From CAMDPA01 sp963825625 (lineage in GTDB: Bacteria > Pseudomonadota > Alphaproteobacteria > Rhizobiales > Hyphomicrobiaceae), in NCBI GenBank assembly GCA_963825625.1, contig CAWGUF010000003.1, forward strand, positions 124,001 through 188,000: a DNA stretch of 64,000 nucleotides, read 5' to 3'. Positions 1 through 8,418 of the stretch are shown piece after piece. The position numbers and the translations under genes were made by a program. Position 1 is the first letter of the stretch; every line of letters starts with the position of its first letter. The notes under the pieces are model-generated. The model did no database searches. It worked only from the letters and a program-made list of their open reading frames with translations, and was not told where the DNA came from.

Positions 1-3
1 CAG

Positions 4-669
4 GTGCCGGCCAGTCCAATCACACTCGAGGAGTATTCCGCCATGGATATGGCGGCGCGACGAAAGATCTGGGTGGAGATTTCCGATATCACGGAGGAGG
101 AATTCGAAGCCCACATGGCGGAGGAAAAGGCGCGCGAGGCCATCGTGCCGCAGATCGGCACCATGGCGCCGGATTTCGTCGCCGACGTTCTCGACGCCAG
201 AGAAAGCGCACGGGCGAGCAGGTCCGACTGTCGGATCTGCGCGGCACGCCTGTCGGCATCATCTTCGGCTCTTATACTTGACCGCCGTTCCGTAAAAAGG
301 CCGTGCGCCTTAACGAACTTTACGCCAAGTACAAGGACAAGGTCCAGTTCTACATCGTGTACATCCGGGAAGCGCATCCGCACGACGGGTGGCGCGTGCC
401 GAACAACCTGATCGAGAACATCAACTATTACGAGCCGACGACTGACGAGGAGCGCACCGAAGTCGCCTCCGCATGTCAGACGCGATCTCGATCTTCACAT
501 GCCGATGCTGATTGATCGCATCGACAACGACGTCGACAAAAAATACGTCGGCCTGCCGATGCGCATGTTCCTCATCGACGCCGACGGCAAGATCGCATTC
601 GCCGGCAAGAAAGGCCCGTTCGGCTGGGATGACGAGGCGTTTGAAGCAACACTGAAATCGATCCTGTGA
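4..669 (+). CDS. iodothyronine deiodinase-like selenoprotein (in-frame UGA; two apparent frameshifts)
   Basis: A thioredoxin-fold protein of the type I iodothyronine deiodinase family, about 220 residues. Its bacterial role is unknown; a redox or peroxiredoxin-like function is inferred. The motif reads GSYT-UGA-PPFR, with TGA at 279-281 exactly where deiodinases carry selenocysteine (or Cys). Translation stays family-like after it (LNELYAKYKDKVQFYIVYI, then REAHPHDGW). Two frame changes are needed: near 196-203, where DVLDA passes to RKRTGEQV, and near 475-490, where ACQTR passes to DLHMPMLID. The protein ends GPFGWDDEAF...LKSIL at 669. The frame is open from base 1, so the true start may lie upstream; GTG at 4 or ATG at 43 are candidates. 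Alternatively TGA is an error for a Cys codon. Family assignment is firm, selenocysteine likely but unproven. Confidence 0.8.
287..318 (+). promoter_or_regulatory. candidate bacterial SECIS hairpin downstream of the UGA
   Basis: Directly after the in-frame TGA (279-281) the RNA can fold as follows. GUU 287-289 pairs with AAC 316-318, C290 bulges, CGU 291-293 pairs with ACG 313-315, there is an internal loop, and AAGGC 297-301 pairs with GCCUU 307-311. The apical loop is CGUGC (302-306). The loop starts 20 nt after the UGA and has a G at its second position, matching known requirements of bacterial SECIS elements (short loop with an early G, roughly 16-37 nt from the UGA). Folded by eye only. 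Confidence 0.55.
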
Positions 670-711
670 GCGCATCAGGGGGCGGTCCCATTGGGGCCAA
701 CCCCGACGTCG

Positions 712-1536
712 CTATTCAAGCCTGACATTCTTTGAGAAATCGTAATCAGCCGGCCGGTCGCAGATGAAGCGCCACTCCGTCGCCTCCTGCCGGTAACCGC
801 GCGCGAGCACGCGTGCCAGAAACGCCTGTTGCGCCGCCCAGGCAGCTTGCGCTTCTGCCTTCCTGTAGCGGCCGGGCATCGTGTCGTTCAGCCAGCCATG
901 CGGGGCATCGGCGTAGACACGGATCTCATAGCTTTTGGCGGACAATTCGAATGCGTCGCGGAAACGGCGCACGTCCTGCAGCGAGATCATGTGGTCCCGT
1001 GCGCCGAACGCAGCAAATACCGGACAGCGGATGTCGGCAATGATCGCGTCAAGTGCCCGTGGCCTGAGCGGCGGCGAGGCGCTCCACTCCCGATCGTATG
1101 CAGCGCCGTACCATACCACCGCAGCCGCGATATTCTCCTGCGCACCGAAGACCAGCGGAAAACGACCTGTCTGGCAATAGCCGGCAACTGCCACCCGCGA
1201 CGGATCGGCATTGGGGTGTTCGGCTATCATCGCAAGGACACCGCGCAATAACGTCGTGGCTTCGACATCGCCCATGTCATAGCGGGCATCGCCGTGCGCC
1301 AGAGCGACCGGGTCCGGATGCTTGAAGAAGAAATCCGGTGCGATCGTGAGAAAGCCATCCTGCGCACAGCGGATGGCCAGATCGCGCGTATGCTGCACGA
1401 GGCCATAGCGCTCGTGCATAAGCACCACGATGGGCAGGCGCCCTTCGGCCTCACGCGGCATCGCGAGCAGGGCTGGCATTCCGCCCGGACACAAAATGTC
1501 CTCCGTGGCAACGCCGGCTCGCATTCCCTCCAACAC
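712..1536 (-). CDS. dienelactone hydrolase family protein
   Basis: An alpha/beta hydrolase of the dienelactone hydrolase (carboxymethylenebutenolidase) family, cytoplasmic, about 274 residues from the chosen start. It carries the family nucleophile elbow GYCQTG with cysteine as nucleophile, the acid in GARDHMI and the histidine in APHGWLND. Dienelactone hydrolases open the lactone formed in halocatechol or hydroxyquinol degradation, but many homologues act on other lactones or esters. The reading frame stays open further upstream to 1656, through the hairpin terminator at 1611-1647, so a downstream start is needed. GTG at 1536 has GGAGG five bases before it; ATG at 1524 has GGAGGG almost touching it. 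It lies downstream of the FAD monooxygenase on the same strand, separated by that terminator. Confidence 0.85.
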   Translation of the reverse strand: MLEGMRAGVATEDILCPGGMPALLAMPREAEGRLPIVVLMHERYGLVQHTRDLAIRCAQDGFLTIAPDFFFKHPDPVALAHGDARYDMGDVEATTLLRGVLAMIAEHPNADPSRVAVAGYCQTGRFPLVFGAQENIAAAVVWYGAAYDREWSASPPLRPRALDAIIADIRCPVFAAFGARDHMISLQDVRRFRDAFELSAKSYEIRVYADAPHGWLNDTMPGRYRKAEAQAAWAAQQAFLARVLARGYRQEATEWRFICDRPADYDFSKNVRLE

Positions 1537-1610
1537 GATCGCCTCCGCTCTGTTCGACCAAACGTCACTGTCGAGGTTTGGACGCCAAGCTGCTAACGTC
1601 AAGCAAAACC

Positions 1611-1647
1611 GGCCCCGCCCCTGGATGATTGCCGGTCGGGGCCTTTT
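1611..1647 (-). terminator. bidirectional intrinsic terminator
   Basis: GGCCCCG (1611-1617) and CGGGGCC (1637-1643) form a 7-bp GC stem. It is followed on the plus strand by TTTTCTC, and on the minus strand by GGTTTTGC. It lies after the stop of the minus-strand FAD monooxygenase (1747) and before the dienelactone hydrolase start, so it most likely ends the monooxygenase transcript. Confidence 0.6.
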
Positions 1648-1746
1648 CTCCCGCAAACAGGCCTAACATCGCAAGCGCGGCGATGGCTCATGCAATCTGC
1701 ATTTGTTAAATGGCATCTCGCAACCGGAGCCGAAACGCACTCCAGG

Positions 1747-3376
1747 TCAACCTGCCCCGCGAACCCGATCGATGATCGTGGCTGCTGTAGCTGCGTCTGG
1801 CGCAACATCGGACCGCCAGGCGACGTGACCATCCGGGCGCACCAGCACGAGGCGCCGTTCGTAACCAGCCGCAGCATCTTCAGCCGTGATGTCGACGACG
1901 CGGAACGGCATTCCCCTTTGTCCTGCAGCCGCCACCAATTTCTCACCACCGCTCTCGCCCGAGAAACGGAGCAACACGAAACCGCGGCCGAAATGATCGA
2001 GTATCGTCCAACCGCCGCCCAGCCAGACATGCGGCGCCCGCGACCCCGGACGAGCGGTGGCGACGTAGGCATGCGGACTGTCCGGTGGCGGCGGCGATCC
2101 ATTCCGGAACCACGATCGGCGAAGGATCGTAGCGATAGCCGAGCTGGCTGCCGATGGTGACGGACTCGCGCCCCTGGCGTTCGACCAGCGCCGTCCCGAT
2201 CCGCTCGCGCAGCTCACGCCCCGCTGTGCTATCCGCCTCCAGGTCACCCTCTATGCGATCCACTTCCTCATTAAGCTCGTAGAACTGCGTCGCCATGCCG
2301 ACGTTGCGCTTGCCGACCATCCGGCGCTCCACGTCATAGCTGTCCAGCAATCGCGCACCACCCCATCCGTCCAGAACCGCCGCCAGCTTCCAGCCCAGAT
2401 CGACTGAATCGCCGATGCCGGAATTCATGCCCAGCGCCCCTGTTGGCGACAATTGGTGCACACAGTCTCCCGACAGGAACACGCGCCCGCTGCCATAGCG
2501 CTCAGCCACCAGACTGCGGCGATGCCAGATGCTGACATTGAGCCATTGCACCGGATAGGGCCGACCGAGCGCCCGCCGCAGCAAACCATCCCGGTCGACC
2601 TTGTCCTCGGTCTGCTCGCCGTCGGTCTTGTCGATCATCAACCGCCACAGCCCGATCGCCGGATCGATGATACGCATGTTGCCCCACATGCCGCCGCTAT
2701 CGACAAGCATGAAGAACGTAGCGAGATCCTTGCCGCACTCCTCCAGCAAGCGAGGAGCCAGAAAGAACGTGTGCACCGGGTGCCCGATCGTGCCCCTGCC
2801 CTCCAGCTCGATGCCAAGTGCGCGCCGCACGGTCGAGTTCACGCCGTCACAACCGACGACGTAGTCCGCCTCCATGATATGAGCCGTGCCGGTAGCAACG
2901 TCTATGACACTTGCCGTGACACCGTCGGCGGATTGCTCGAAACCTTCGAAGCGCGTGAAATAGCGCAGCTCGACACAATCGAATGAGCGGGCCAGGCGCT
3001 GCAGCATCGGATCGAACCAATGCTGCGAGCAGGCCTGCAGATTGTAGGGGCTCGCGGCCTGCGTCGTCTGAGCGTTGCGAGCCGCGCGAGGCACGCGGCC
3101 GATCTCGAACCCGAACATCGAGGTGACGAACGCCGCATCAAGCGGATGATCGGCCGGAAACGGACAATTGAGAACATGGTCGGCGATCCCCCACCGCCGG
3201 CAGTGCTCCATTGATCGCGCATTGACTTCGTTCATCTTCGGCGTGGCGATGACGCCATCGCCTTGCTCGACGAGAATGCAGCGAACGCCACGCCATCCCA
3301 GCTCGGCGGCCAGCGCAAGACCTGCCGGACCACCGCCGACGATGAGTACGCTGGTGCGATCGTGCCGTTGCATCAT
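1747..3376 (-). CDS. FAD-dependent aromatic hydroxylase (PHBH/MhpA type), frameshifted near the C-terminus
   Basis: A class A flavoprotein monooxygenase using NAD(P)H and O2 to hydroxylate an aromatic or polyketide ring. Visible motifs: N-terminal dinucleotide fold SVLIVGGGPAGLALAAELG, the internal DG motif YVVGCDGVNSTVR, and the FAD-ribityl GD motif VFLSGDCVHQLSP. The frame breaks near 2105: after YDPSPIVVPEW the protein continues one frame over as GSPPPPDSPHAYVATARPGS to the stop at 1747, giving about 540 residues. The C-terminal part (GRGFVLLRF...) is the thioredoxin-like tail of the PheA/MhpA group. The start is one of two ATGs at 3376 and 3373 behind GAGGGGG. Divergent from the amidohydrolase at 3522. 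The frameshift looks like a one-base sequence error. Confidence 0.85.
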
Positions 3377-3383
3377 CGGCCCC

Positions 3384-3448
3384 CTCGTGTTCCGGTTCTT
3401 ATATTTGCTTCCGTGTGCTGCCAGGTTCCGAGCAGATGTCAGAACCAG
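3384..3448. repeat. 65-bp upstream element, copy 1
   Basis: This sequence immediately upstream of the FAD monooxygenase is repeated at 7085-7149, upstream of the gamma-glutamyltransferase-like gene. Over the best 55 bases (3394-3448 against 7095-7149) I count 43 identities, including TTCCGAGCA and ATGTCAGAAC. The right half holds GGTTC...GAACC (3424-3446) as an inverted repeat. It also lies in the divergent promoter region of the amidohydrolase at 3522. A shared operator or promoter is inferred. Confidence 0.6.
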
Positions 3449-3521
3449 GACACTTGCCATACCATGTCATGGTAAAGTACGTCCGCAGCCCGTTACAAGA
3501 AGCTGCCTGGAGAGCAAGCCC

Positions 3522-4515
3522 ATGCCAGCCACCCGCAAGCCCATCGTCATCGACGCACACGCCCACATCATCGTGCCGGAAGTGCTCGATTTCGCCTATT
3601 CCAAATCCCAATTTGCGCAGGCCGTGGCTAAAAAAGGAGCAGGTGGCCGACCACAGGGATTGCCCGACGAGCTCATGCGTTGCATGACCGACAATGCCGT
3701 ACGCTTGCGCCACATGGACGAAATGGGCGTCGACATCCAGCTCATCAGCCCAAGCATTCTGCAGCAGTGCACCTACTTCGCCGAGCCTGAAGCCGCACTC
3801 GAAATGGAGCGGCTGGCGAACGAGCGTGTCGCCGAGGCCGTATCCGAGCACCCTGACCGCCTCGTCGGCCTGGGGTCATTGCCGCTACAGGACGTCGGCC
3901 TCGCATGCCGGGAGCTCGAGCGCCTGACGGCTGAATTGGGACTGAAGGGCGTGATCATCTCGTCCAATGTCAACGGCATCGAACTCGGCGACGAGAAGCT
4001 GCGACCATTCTGGGCGAAGGCAGAAGCACTGGGCGCCGTCATCTTCATCCACCCTGCCGGCAGCAACGATCCACGACTGCGAAAACATCGCATGCTGATC
4101 ACCGTCGGCCAGCCGCTGGAGGAGGCGCTGGCGCAGGCGTCCCTGATCTACGACGGAGTGATGGACGCATTTCCGAAGCTCAAGAATTCTCATCGCCCAC
4201 GGCGGCGGCTACCTGCCGTTCTACACAGGCCGCCACGACAACGACTGGCGCAACGGCCATCGCCCCGAACACATGAAAACGGACTTCTCCAGCTACCTTC
4301 CCCGATTCTATTACGACACGGTTCTGTTCAATCCCGACATGCTGGAATACCTCGCAACCCGGGTGCCGACGGAATGCCTGATGCTGGCCTCCGATTACCC
4401 GTTCGCCGAGCAGCGACCGGTCGAGTACGTACGCAGCGCAACGCGCCTGTCCAAAGAGGCGCAGGACGGCATCCTGGGAGCAAACGCAGCCAAGATGCTG
4501 GGACTATCTATCTGA
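3522..4515 (+). CDS. ACMSD-like metal-dependent amidohydrolase/decarboxylase, frameshifted
   Basis: Member of the amidohydrolase_2 family, which includes aminocarboxymuconate semialdehyde decarboxylase, 5-carboxyvanillate decarboxylase and gamma-resorcylate decarboxylase. Motifs: IDAHAHI near the N-terminus (metal site), IFIHPAGS, LIAHGGGYLPFY and the late metal aspartate in LMLASDYPF. The substrate is probably an aromatic or muconate carboxylate; it cannot be told from sequence. One extra A in AAGAATTC near 4184 breaks the frame: LKILIAHGGG is split between frames, and both sides match the family, so a sequence error is likely. ATG 3522 follows GGAGAG. Its stop (4513-4515) directly abuts the stop of the convergent gene at 4516. 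Confidence 0.85.
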
Positions 4516-5484
4516 TCACGTCCCATGCACCGACGGATGAAAGAGCTCTTCCACCTGCGGCCGCCTGCCGATGATGCCCTGGTCGAACGAATAGCCGATG
4601 AAGCGCTCCAGGTTGGCGCGGTTTGCTGCGAGCCCCAGCGTCCATGGATCGGCCGTCATGGCCAGGGCCTCCGCCTCGCGCGCATACTTTGACCACGCCA
4701 GTTGCGACCAGCCCGGGTCGGTCATGTACTGCCGATGGATCTCTGCCGCACTCTCAAAGGCCGAAAACAGCAGGAACGGCAACTCCGGCTGCCGCTCGAT
4801 CGCGGCATGCCTGATGGCGATGAGATGCATGATCGGCCAGTAGCCGTTATTCGAATAGTAGCGTATCTCCTCCGACTTCGGATCATCGAACAGCCGGCGG
4901 ATCGGCATTGCGTGCGGCAAGTCGGTCCATGGCAGCCGGGAGTAGAACATCGCATTGATTTTGCCTGAAGCGAGCGCCCCGACAAGGCTCCCGCCCGTCT
5001 CCAGCTGCTTGACGCGGAAGCCCGGCGCCAACTCGGCCGCGACCGTATCGGCGCCGCGCACATGCCAGTTCACGCTTTTCAGATCGAGGCCATATTCGCT
5101 GGCCATGTCGCCTTTTGCCAGCACCGCAAGCGTCGTCTGAAACGACTGCAGCCCCACGTTTCTGCCGGCAAGCTCACGCGGATGACGGATGCCCGCCGCG
5201 TTGTTCACGAACACCTGACCGACGCTGAACAGCCGGCGCGGAAAAACCGGAATGGCCGTGAACGGAAGCCCCCGCGCACACGCCGCCACGAATGACGACA
5301 GCGAGACCTCCGCTGCATCGAACTCCTCCTCCTGCAGCATGCGCTCATGGCGATGCGCCCCATCACGCAGGCTTCCCTCCTGACCGACCTGCAGAACAGA
5401 GAGATCGAGGCCCTCTGGCACCTTCACAGTGCCATCAAAAAACGGAAGGTGCCGATCGTAACGGTCGATTGCCAGTGTCGTCAT
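4516..5484 (-). CDS. 4,5-dihydroxyphthalate decarboxylase-like / NMT1-fold protein (copy 1 of 3)
   Basis: 322 residues, a periplasmic-binding-protein fold without signal peptide, of the family annotated either as 4,5-dihydroxyphthalate decarboxylase (Pht5) or as NMT1/THI5-like binding protein. Family features: the N-terminal strand MTTLAIDRYDRHLPFFDGTV, the central FAAEVSLSS-type segment (here FDAAEVSLSSFVAACARG), IPVFPRRLFSV, and the C-terminal YWPIMHLIAIR. Two paralogues occur at 56477 and 63367. Its ATG (5482-5484) directly follows the TAG stop of the preceding gene (TAGATG), so translation is coupled. Third gene of the aminotransferase / GGT-like operon, it meets the amidohydrolase tail to tail. 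Substrate unknown; a decarboxylase role is inferred from the cytoplasmic location. Confidence 0.75.
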   Translation of the reverse strand: MTTLAIDRYDRHLPFFDGTVKVPEGLDLSVLQVGQEGSLRDGAHRHERMLQEEEFDAAEVSLSSFVAACARGLPFTAIPVFPRRLFSVGQVFVNNAAGIRHPRELAGRNVGLQSFQTTLAVLAKGDMASEYGLDLKSVNWHVRGADTVAAELAPGFRVKQLETGGSLVGALASGKINAMFYSRLPWTDLPHAMPIRRLFDDPKSEEIRYYSNNGYWPIMHLIAIRHAAIERQPELPFLLFSAFESAAEIHRQYMTDPGWSQLAWSKYAREAEALAMTADPWTLGLAANRANLERFIGYSFDQGIIGRRPQVEELFHPSVHGT

Positions 5485-7074
5485 CTAGAACCCCATGGCC
5501 GCGCCGTCGCTGCGCGGATCTGTGGCGCCTTCGCAGGTGCCGTTGCCATTGCGCACGATGGCGCCAGCGTGCCCCATCGTAGAGGTGAAATCCGCCAGCA
5601 TCTCCACGTCATGACCGGCCTCACGCAGCCTATCCACCAGCTGAGGATCGAACCTCGCCTCAAGCTTCAGTGTCACGCTCTCCTCGCCCCAGGTGCGACC
5701 GAGCAGCCAGCGTGGCGCCGTTATTGCTGACTGCAACGCCTGACCGAACATCGCATAGCGGGTGAATATCGCCGATTGCGTCTGCGGCTGTCCCTCGCCG
5801 CCCATCGTTCCGTATACCATCGTGCGGCCGTCATCGAAACGCGCAAGCGCAGGATTCAGTGTGTGGAACGGTTTGCGGCCCGGCGCCAGCAACCGGGGCC
5901 CGGCCCCGGCGAGCACGAAGCTCGACCCGCGGTTCTGCCAAACGATCCCGGTGGCAGGCAGCACACAACCCGATCCGAACTCGAAATAGATGCTCTGGAT
6001 GAAACTCACCGCCAGGCCATTGCCATCGATCGCTCCCATCCAGACGGTATCTCCGGCCTCTTGCAGCTGCGGCCAGGGAAGGGCGCGCGAGCGGTCGATC
6101 CGGTCCGCCAGCATCGACAGAACCTCCGGCCGCAGATGGTCCTCTGCAAGCTCAGTCATTGCCGCCGGATCGCCGATGATCCGGTCACGGACCAGAAACG
6201 CCTGCTTGGTCGACTCGATCAACCCATGAACATGATCGAAACCTTCCGCCTTCTGCACCCCAAGGCGATCAAACAGGGCCAGGATCATCAACGACGCCAA
6301 TCCCTGGGTCGGAGGCGGCATGTTGTATAGATCGGCGCTTCCCACACGCACCGACAGCGGTGCCCCCACCGAGGCGGCATGTGCTTCCAGATCCGCGGCG
6401 TCAACCGGCGAGCCAAAAACCGCAAGATCGGCGGCAATGTCGCGCGACAGATCGCCGGAATAGAAATCCTCCGGGCCCGCCTCACCCAATCTGCGCAGCG
6501 TCTCCGCCAACGCCGGCAACCTCATCACATCGCCTTCGCGCGGAGCCCTGCCTGCCTTCAGAAATACGTCGGCGAACCCCGGCGCGTCCTTCAACTCCGC
6601 CAGCTTCGCCGCCGTCAGCTCAGCCTGGCTCGCGGTCACTGCAAACCCGTTGAGCCCGTGCCAGACCGCGTCTTCGACCAGCCGCGACAACGGCAGCCGC
6701 CCGCCCATCACTTCGCTCTGCTCGATCGCCAGCCCCCAGCCCGATATGGTTCCAGCCACCGTGTTGGCCGCCAACGGCCCGCGCCAGGGGATCGTCGCAT
6801 GACCGTTGCCGAGATATAGATCCGGCGACGCCTGCCGCGCGGCGGCGCCACACGCGTCGATGCCGATAACCGGCTTTCCAGGCGGGGCAATGAGCCAGAA
6901 TCCGTCGCCGCCGATCGACGTCATGTGCGGGTAGACAACAGCGAGCGTCGCGGCCATTGCAAGTGTCGCCTCGATCGCAGTGCCGCCTTCGCGCAGCACA
7001 CGCAGGCCGGCCTCGCTGGCCAGATGGTGAGGCGAGGTGACCATGCCTCGGCGCGCACGCGGCGTATTCAGCAC
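5485..7074 (-). CDS. gamma-glutamyltransferase family protein
   Basis: 529 residues, an Ntn-hydrolase of the gamma-glutamyltranspeptidase family, which normally self-cleaves before a catalytic threonine. The N-terminus reads GMVTSPHHLASEAGLRVLRE as in the family; the probable catalytic threonine lies in GDTVWMGAIDGNG; later conserved segments are SGCVLPATGIVWQNRGSSF and GTMGGEGQPQTQ. No signal peptide is visible, unlike periplasmic E. coli Ggt, so cytoplasmic action on a gamma-glutamyl- or acyl-amide intermediate is possible. Homologues in catabolic clusters (glutaryl-7-ACA acylase type) act on other amides. It shares its stop with the next gene's start (TAGATG). The repeated 65-bp element lies 11 bases upstream. 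Confidence 0.85.
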   Translation of the reverse strand: MLNTPRARRGMVTSPHHLASEAGLRVLREGGTAIEATLAMAATLAVVYPHMTSIGGDGFWLIAPPGKPVIGIDACGAAARQASPDLYLGNGHATIPWRGPLAANTVAGTISGWGLAIEQSEVMGGRLPLSRLVEDAVWHGLNGFAVTASQAELTAAKLAELKDAPGFADVFLKAGRAPREGDVMRLPALAETLRRLGEAGPEDFYSGDLSRDIAADLAVFGSPVDAADLEAHAASVGAPLSVRVGSADLYNMPPPTQGLASLMILALFDRLGVQKAEGFDHVHGLIESTKQAFLVRDRIIGDPAAMTELAEDHLRPEVLSMLADRIDRSRALPWPQLQEAGDTVWMGAIDGNGLAVSFIQSIYFEFGSGCVLPATGIVWQNRGSSFVLAGAGPRLLAPGRKPFHTLNPALARFDDGRTMVYGTMGGEGQPQTQSAIFTRYAMFGQALQSAITAPRWLLGRTWGEESVTLKLEARFDPQLVDRLREAGHDVEMLADFTSTMGHAGAIVRNGNGTCEGATDPRSDGAAMGF

Positions 7075-7084
7075 TCTCGTTCTC

Positions 7085-7149
7085 CTAGTGGTCCGGTTCT
7101 GACAACTGCTTCACGATGCGGCCAGTTTCCGAGCAAATGTCAGAACAAG
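7085..7149. repeat. 65-bp upstream element, copy 2
   Basis: Second copy of the element at 3384-3448, in the same orientation relative to the downstream minus-strand gene (start at 7074). It contains GGTTCTGACA (7095-7104) and TGTCAGAAC (7138-7146), near-perfect inverted repeats 33 bases apart. This could be an operator read by a dimeric regulator. Not found elsewhere in the window by eye. Confidence 0.55.
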
Positions 7150-7236
7150 CCATACTGCAACTTTTGCCCCTGACGTTTGGTTTCGCGACCTGCAATACGG
7201 GGGTAACAAACGTCAGGCGCACCACACGAGCTGCCT

Positions 7237-8343
7237 TCAGCCTGATGCAGCAGCCAGCGCCTGCGGAAGCATCTCTTCGAGTACTGCAAGATCGGCGTCC
7301 GTACCGGCACTGATCCGTATGCACCGATCGAGCGGCGCCACGCCCGGCATGCGCACGAAGACACCACGCTTGCCCAACTCCTCCAAGACGCGGCGCGCGA
7401 AGGCGCCATCGCGCCGCAGGTCCACCGCAACGAAGTTTGTTGCCGATGGCAGAGCAGCAAGCTGGTTTGCCTGCGCGATCCGCCCGATCTCCTCCCGCGC
7501 ATGCGCGATCCGGCCCAGCACCTCGCGCAGGTAATCCTGGTCGGCAAGCGCGGCTACCGCTCCGGCCTGCGCCATGCGCGACACATCGAAATGATTGCGG
7601 ATCTTGTCGAACATGGCGATCAGGCCGGCCTCACCGATACAATAACCCACGCGCACGCCGGCCATGCCATAGGCCTTCGAGAATGTCCGCATCCGCAACA
7701 CGCATGGATTGTTCACGTCGAGCGGAGGCGCGGTGCCAGGCGGCGCCATGTCGATATAAGCCTCGTCAAGGATCAGAAGTGCGCCGTCCGGCACCGCAGC
7801 AATCATGCGCTGCATGTCTGTGGCGCCCCACCACGTGCCCATTGGGTTGTTGGGGTTGGCTATGTAGAGGAGCGGGGCCCGTTCGCGCCGCGCGGCCTCG
7901 ATCAGGCCTCCAGCATCCTCGCGGTCCTGCGTGTAGGGTACATGCACACGCCGCCCACCATGGCCGTCGACGTGGAAAATGAAGGTCGGATATCCCCCGA
8001 GCGACACTACCACCGGATCGCCCGGCTCCACCGTCATACGCACGGCGAGCCCCAAAAGCGCATCGACGCCGGAATCAATGGCAATGTTCTCGACCCCGAC
8101 ACCATGATGCTGTGCGAGCGCCGTCTTCAACTCATGCTGCTCTGGATCGCCATACATCCAGCTTTCCGCAGCCGCGGCACACATCGCCTCGACCGCCTTG
8201 GGCGAGGGACCAAACACGCTTTCGTTCGCCCCTATCCGCACGCGAAACGGCTTGCCCATTCGTCGTTCGAGCGCCTCTGGCCCAACGAACGGCGTGACGG
8301 AAGGAAGATCGGCGATCAGTGAAACAATTCGAGGGGCTGGCAT
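7237..8343 (-). CDS. HisC-like PLP aminotransferase (class I/II)
   Basis: About 368 residues, fold-type I PLP enzyme close to histidinol-phosphate aminotransferases. Visible: the substrate loop with GANESVFGPSPKA, the PLP-phosphate region, YIANPNNPMGTW (NPNNPxG motif), LILDEAYIDM (PLP aspartate and tyrosine), the Schiff-base lysine in TFSKAYGMAGVRVGY and the C-terminal arginine in RCIRISAG. No histidine genes are nearby, so it more likely transaminates an intermediate of this catabolic operon than makes histidine. ATG 8343 is preceded by AAGG seven bases away; the open frame extends to 8376. It precedes the GGT-like gene by 162 bp and probably heads the unit, although the 65-bp element in between suggests a second promoter. 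Confidence 0.85.
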   Translation of the reverse strand: MPAPRIVSLIADLPSVTPFVGPEALERRMGKPFRVRIGANESVFGPSPKAVEAMCAAAAESWMYGDPEQHELKTALAQHHGVGVENIAIDSGVDALLGLAVRMTVEPGDPVVVSLGGYPTFIFHVDGHGGRRVHVPYTQDREDAGGLIEAARRERAPLLYIANPNNPMGTWWGATDMQRMIAAVPDGALLILDEAYIDMAPPGTAPPLDVNNPCVLRMRTFSKAYGMAGVRVGYCIGEAGLIAMFDKIRNHFDVSRMAQAGAVAALADQDYLREVLGRIAHAREEIGRIAQANQLAALPSATNFVAVDLRRDGAFARRVLEELGKRGVFVRMPGVAPLDRCIRISAGTDADLAVLEEMLPQALAAASG

Positions 8344-8418
8344 GGAGTGACCTTGGCTACTAATGTCCGGGCGCATTCGGTTGCTCGGATCGAAAATATA
8401 GCCCTAAAGGTGCCGAAC

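Noticed and set aside
1747..2247. Separate small gene at the end of the FAD monooxygenase
   Set aside because: Its sequence is the C-terminal thioredoxin-like tail of the monooxygenase in another frame; one gene with a frameshift is simpler.
7237..8343. Histidine biosynthesis hisC
   Set aside because: No other his genes nearby, and the operon partners are catabolic; kept as a HisC-like aminotransferase without symbol.
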